Part shown: positions 46,014-48,589 of the stretch, piece by piece
Position numbering within the stretch: the first letter of the stretch is position 1
How the letters are laid out: each line of letters begins with the position of its first letter
Source: Pseudomonadota bacterium
GTDB taxonomy: Bacteria; Pseudomonadota; Gammaproteobacteria; Burkholderiales; SG8-39
Reading direction: 5' to 3'
DNA length: 48,589 nucleotides
NCBI GenBank assembly: GCA_025352885.1
Contig: JANXRZ010000052.1
Span: 1 to 48,589, forward strand
Made by a program: the position numbers and the translations under genes
The notes under the pieces: model-generated
Database searches by the model: none
What the model was told of the DNA's origin: nothing
Seen by the model: the letters and a program-made list of their open reading frames with translations, nothing else

Positions 46014-47474
46014 TCAGGATTTAAGGGGAGTGTTCCACGCTGAAAGTTGCGCCATTTCGGGAATCTGCCTGCCGAGCGGCTCGAGCGGCGCAGATCGCTC
46101 ACGCGGGAGGAAGCGTCCGCGGCCGCGCTCGGCGGTCAGCTTGCCGTCCTGGACGATGATTTCACCGCGCGACAGGACGGTGACCGGCCAGCCGGTAAGT
46201 TCCCGGCCTTCGTAGGGCGTGTAGCCGGTGTTGTCGTGGACGAGGTCCTTGGTAATGGTCACGCGCTTCTCCGGATCCCAGATGGCGATGTCGGCGTCCG
46301 ACCCGAGCGCGATGGTGCCTTTTTGCGGATACAGGCCGTAGGTCTGCGCGTGCCGTGTCGAGGTCAGGGCAACGAACTCGTTCAACGTGATGCGCCCGGC
46401 CTTGTAGCCGAAAGTGAAGAACAGGGGCAGCCGCAACTCGATGCCCGGCACGCCGTTGGCCATTTCCTTGAAAGTTGTCTTGTCGCCGTTTGGCAACTTG
46501 CCGGATGCGTCCATCTTGTAGGGCGCGTGGTCGGACGAATACACCGTGAGCGTCCCATCCTTGAGGCCCTGCCAGCAGGCCTCCTGCGCGGCCTCGTCGC
46601 GAGGCGGGGGAGAGCAGCAGAAAGCTGCGCCGAGCACACCCGGGCGATCGATGTCCCTGGCGGTCAGGAACAGGTACTGGGGGCAGGTCTCCGCGAACAC
46701 TTTCAGGCCGCGGGCCTGCGCCTTGCGTATCGTTTCGATTCCCTCCGGCGTTGAAACGTGCACGATGAGAATCGGGCAGTCGATGACTTCGGCCAGCGTG
46801 ATGATGCGATTGATCGCCTCGGCCTCCGAAGATCGCGTGTGGCAGATGGCGTGATAGCGCGGGGCGACGTTGCCTTGCTTGACCATCTTTCCGGCGAGCC
46901 AGGAAATGATCCCGTGATTTTCTGCGTGAACCATGACCAGGGCGCCGTCGCGCCGCGCGACCGACATTACGTCGAGGATCTGCTCATCCGTCAGGCGCAT
47001 GCGGTCGTAAGTCATGAAGATCTTGAAAGAGCGGACACCTTGGCCGATCGCCGCAGGAAGATCCGAGGCGAGCGTCTGCTCGTTCGGGTTGGCGATGATC
47101 AGGTGAAATCCGTAGTCGACGATCGCGTTTTTGGCCTTGCCGAAATAGTCGGCGAGGACTTTGGGCAGCGCGTCTTCCCGGTGCTGCGCGCAGAACGGCA
47201 GGATCGTCGTGGTGCCGCCGAATGCGGCCGACTTCGTGCCCGAGTAGAAGTCGTCGGCGCAGGGAATGGCGAATGACGAGAGCTGGTCGATATGCACGTG
47301 GCTGTCGACTCCGCCCGGCAGTACGAGCTTCCCCGTCGCGTCGATCGTCGTTGCACCCGAAAGGCCGATACCGAGGGCAGCTACCTTGCCGTTCCTGATG
47401 CCGACGTCCGCGAGGCGCGTTTCGGCTTCAGTCACAACGATGCCCCCGCGGATAACGACGTCGTTTGCGTTCAT
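46014..47474 (-). CDS. D-hydantoinase/dihydropyrimidinase
   Basis: 486 residues, amidohydrolase-superfamily barrel. Metal and catalytic residues are in place: H59 and H61 (GGVDSHVHIDQ), the carboxylated lysine K151 (RSFKIFMTY), H183 (VMVHAENH), H239 (ILIVHVSTP) and D316 (YSSDHAPYK). This is the binuclear-zinc hydantoinase/dihydropyrimidinase pattern, and the ring-opened product fits the D-carbamoylase gene that follows after 8 bp. Hydantoin or a 5-substituted derivative, or dihydropyrimidine, is the likely substrate. It opens a seven-gene minus-strand operon ending at 40413. Confidence 0.93.
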   Translation of the reverse strand: MNANDVVIRGGIVVTEAETRLADVGIRNGKVAALGIGLSGATTIDATGKLVLPGGVDSHVHIDQLSSFAIPCADDFYSGTKSAAFGGTTTILPFCAQHREDALPKVLADYFGKAKNAIVDYGFHLIIANPNEQTLASDLPAAIGQGVRSFKIFMTYDRMRLTDEQILDVMSVARRDGALVMVHAENHGIISWLAGKMVKQGNVAPRYHAICHTRSSEAEAINRIITLAEVIDCPILIVHVSTPEGIETIRKAQARGLKVFAETCPQYLFLTARDIDRPGVLGAAFCCSPPPRDEAAQEACWQGLKDGTLTVYSSDHAPYKMDASGKLPNGDKTTFKEMANGVPGIELRLPLFFTFGYKAGRITLNEFVALTSTRHAQTYGLYPQKGTIALGSDADIAIWDPEKRVTITKDLVHDNTGYTPYEGRELTGWPVTVLSRGEIIVQDGKLTAERGRGRFLPRERSAPLEPLGRQIPEMAQLSAWNTPLKS

Positions 47475-47519
47475 CGACTGATTTTACCGTCACTGCTGCG
47501 TTGCAAAAGGCGGTTTCGC

Positions 47520-47548
47520 TTGCACCCGGCCAGCGCCGGTCGTTAAAT
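47520..47548 (+). promoter_or_regulatory. Possible sigma-70 promoter for phaB
   Basis: TTGCAC at 47520-47525 and TTAAAT at 47543-47548 are separated by 17 bp and lie about 80 bp before the phaB start. Both hexamers are imperfect (3 of 6 and 4 of 6 consensus bases). The 154-bp region between the divergent hydantoinase and phaB genes must hold both promoters; no operator is obvious. Confidence 0.3.
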
Positions 47549-47628
47549 CCACACCCTTGGGGAAGGGGCACTGCCGGCACACCAGGAGGCGCCGGCAGCG
47601 AATCTACAACTCTCAAAAGGAGACCCAG

Positions 47629-48366
47629 ATGGCACGCAAGGTAGCGTATGTGACGGGTGGCATGGGCGGCATCGGCACGGCGATCTGCCGCCGGTTGCTC
47701 AAAAATGGATTTACTGTGATAGCCGGGTGCGGCCCGAGCCGCGACTGGAAAAAGTGGCTCGCCGAGCAGGAGGCGCAGGGTTTCGACTTCTACGCGTCGG
47801 TGGGCAACGTGGCCGATTGGGACTCGACCGTATCGGCATTCACGCAGGCCCGCAAGCAACATGGTCCGATCGACGTCCTTGTGAACAACGCGGGCATTAC
47901 CCGTGACCGGATGTTCCTCAAGATGTCGCGCGAGGACTGGGATGCGGTCATCGACACGAACCTGAACAGCATGTTCAACGTCACTAAGCAGGTGGTGGCG
48001 GACATGGTCGAGCGCGGTTGGGGCCGAATCATCCAGATCTCGTCGGTGAACGGTGAGAAGGGCCAGGCAGGGCAGACCAACTACTCGGCCGCCAAGGCGG
48101 GCATGCACGGCTTCACGATGGCGCTCGCGCAGGAGATGGCATCGAAGGGCGTGACGGTGAACACCGTCAGTCCTGGCTACATCGGCACCGACATGGTCCG
48201 TGGGATCAAGCCCGAAATCCTGGAGAAGATCGTGTCGAGTATCCCGGTGAAGCGCCTTGGCACGCCCGAGGAAATCGGCGCCATCGTCACTTGGCTCGCG
48301 GGGGAGGATTCCGGCTTCACCACCGGTGCCGATTTCAGCTGCAACGGCGGGTTGCACATGGGCTGA
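47629..48366 (+). CDS. phaB: Acetoacetyl-CoA reductase
   Basis: 245 residues from the ATG at 47629, after AAAGGAGA. The sequence follows Cupriavidus necator PhaB closely: YVTGGMGGIGTAICRRL, VIAGCGPSRDWKKWL, GNVADWDST, LVNNAGITRD, ISSVNGEKGQAGQTNYSAAKAGMHGFTMALAQE (catalytic Ser and YxxxK), VNTVSPGYIGTDMV and the C-terminal FTTGADFSCNGGLHMG. It reduces acetoacetyl-CoA to (R)-3-hydroxybutyryl-CoA with NADPH for polyhydroxybutyrate synthesis. phaA and phaC are not in the window. It is divergent from the hydantoinase operon. Confidence 0.95.
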   Translation: MARKVAYVTGGMGGIGTAICRRLLKNGFTVIAGCGPSRDWKKWLAEQEAQGFDFYASVGNVADWDSTVSAFTQARKQHGPIDVLVNNAGITRDRMFLKMSREDWDAVIDTNLNSMFNVTKQVVADMVERGWGRIIQISSVNGEKGQAGQTNYSAAKAGMHGFTMALAQEMASKGVTVNTVSPGYIGTDMVRGIKPEILEKIVSSIPVKRLGTPEEIGAIVTWLAGEDSGFTTGADFSCNGGLHMG

Positions 48367-48381
48367 TTCAGGAAGGCTTTA

Positions 48382-48411
48382 TTGTGGGCGAGGAGCCCCT
48401 TCGGCTATAAT
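48382..48411 (+). promoter_or_regulatory. Promoter of the tRNA-Arg gene
   Basis: TTGTGG (48382-48387) and a perfect TATAAT (48406-48411) are separated by 18 bp and lie just before the tRNA. The stretch after the -10 is very GC-rich (CCGCCCCCTCGC), the kind of discriminator found in stringently controlled stable-RNA promoters. Confidence 0.65.
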
Positions 48412-48421
48412 CCGCCCCCTC

Positions 48422-48498
48422 GCGCCCATAGCTCAGCTGGATAGAGTACTTGGCTACGAACCAAGGGGTCGGGAGTTCGAATCTCTCTGGGCGCGCCA
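48422..48498 (+). tRNA. tRNA-Arg(ACG)
   Basis: 77 nt. The acceptor arm GCGCCCA (48422-48428) pairs with TGGGCGC (48488-48494), followed by G and an encoded CCA. The anticodon stem CTTGG/CCAAG encloses the loop CTACGAA, giving anticodon ACG (A34 is normally edited to inosine to read CGU, CGC and CGA). The T arm has GGGAG-TTCGAAT-CTCTC. All arms fold without a mismatch worth noting. Confidence 0.97.
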
Positions 48499-48506
48499 GC
48501 ATTAAC

Positions 48507-48540
48507 AAGGGTTTACCAATCGGTAGGCCCTTTTCGTTTT
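48507..48540 (+). terminator. Rho-independent terminator after tRNA-Arg
   Basis: An 11-bp stem (AAGGGTTTACC with GGTAGGCCCTT, including two G-T pairs) closes an AATC loop at 48518-48521 and is followed by a T-rich run (TTTTCGTTTT). It starts 8 bp after the tRNA's CCA end. Confidence 0.85.
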
Positions 48541-48589
48541 ATGCCACGAAGCTGATCTAGCTCTCCAAAGGTTAAGCTCGCGCCCGATG

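Overview
The window is GC-rich, tightly packed bacterial DNA, most likely from a betaproteobacterium of the order Burkholderiales. The main reasons are six TctC/Bug-type periplasmic receptors, a hallmark expansion of that order, and a PhaB acetoacetyl-CoA reductase very close to the Cupriavidus type. I assign about 51 protein genes, one tRNA-Arg and a few regulatory sites or repeats. No rRNA, CRISPR array, intact insertion sequence or prophage was seen. Taxonomy and all family names come from reading motifs by eye; no database search was run.

Layout. (1) 425-3833: small secreted and membrane proteins of unknown function (a DWSGVW protein, a DUF6152 protein, two overlapping DUF6644-like membrane proteins, a cytochrome c'-type haem protein). 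(2) 3834-4545: a non-coding stretch with an 11-bp phased repeat, then an OxyR-like promoter for katG (4546-6798). (3) 6880-14373: two alpha/beta hydrolases, a DUF1345 protein, and a periplasmic redox group (DUF4142, cupredoxin, CDGSH iron-sulphur protein, PQQ-type sugar dehydrogenase lipoprotein, Tat-exported beta-propeller, DUF305). (4) 14585-17676: a DUF3892 protein, then lapG-lapD, the c-di-GMP-controlled periplasmic protease switch. (5) 17683-20027, minus strand: an LLM-class oxidoreductase and a DadA-like D-amino acid dehydrogenase. (6) 20207-29419: a ten-gene operon in which four Bug receptors alternate with catabolic enzymes. (7) 29403-35341: a DapA-like protein lacking the Schiff-base lysine, zwf, a secreted pentapeptide-repeat protein, a peroxiredoxin-glutaredoxin fusion with a good OxyR site, and a KefB/C-type antiporter. 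(8) 35440-40406: Bug receptor, ABC amino-acid importer without an ATPase gene, Asp/Glu/hydantoin racemase, Bug receptor. (9) 47474-40413, minus strand: hydantoinase, N-carbamoyl-D-amino-acid hydrolase, ABM protein, two paralogous flavin reductases, cupin, and an 818-residue tandem UbiD protein. (10) phaB and tRNA-Arg(ACG).

How it may work together (inference). Hydantoin racemase, D-hydantoinase, D-carbamoylase and D-amino acid dehydrogenase form a possible route from 5-substituted hydantoins or similar cyclic ureides to D-amino acids and then 2-oxo acids, with an amino-acid ABC importer alongside. The UbiD, flavin-reductase, ABM and cupin genes in the hydantoinase operon, and the enzymes of the 20-29 kb operon, suggest uptake and breakdown of further cyclic or carboxylated compounds whose identity the sequence does not reveal. 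KatG and the peroxiredoxin fusion look like members of one OxyR regulon.
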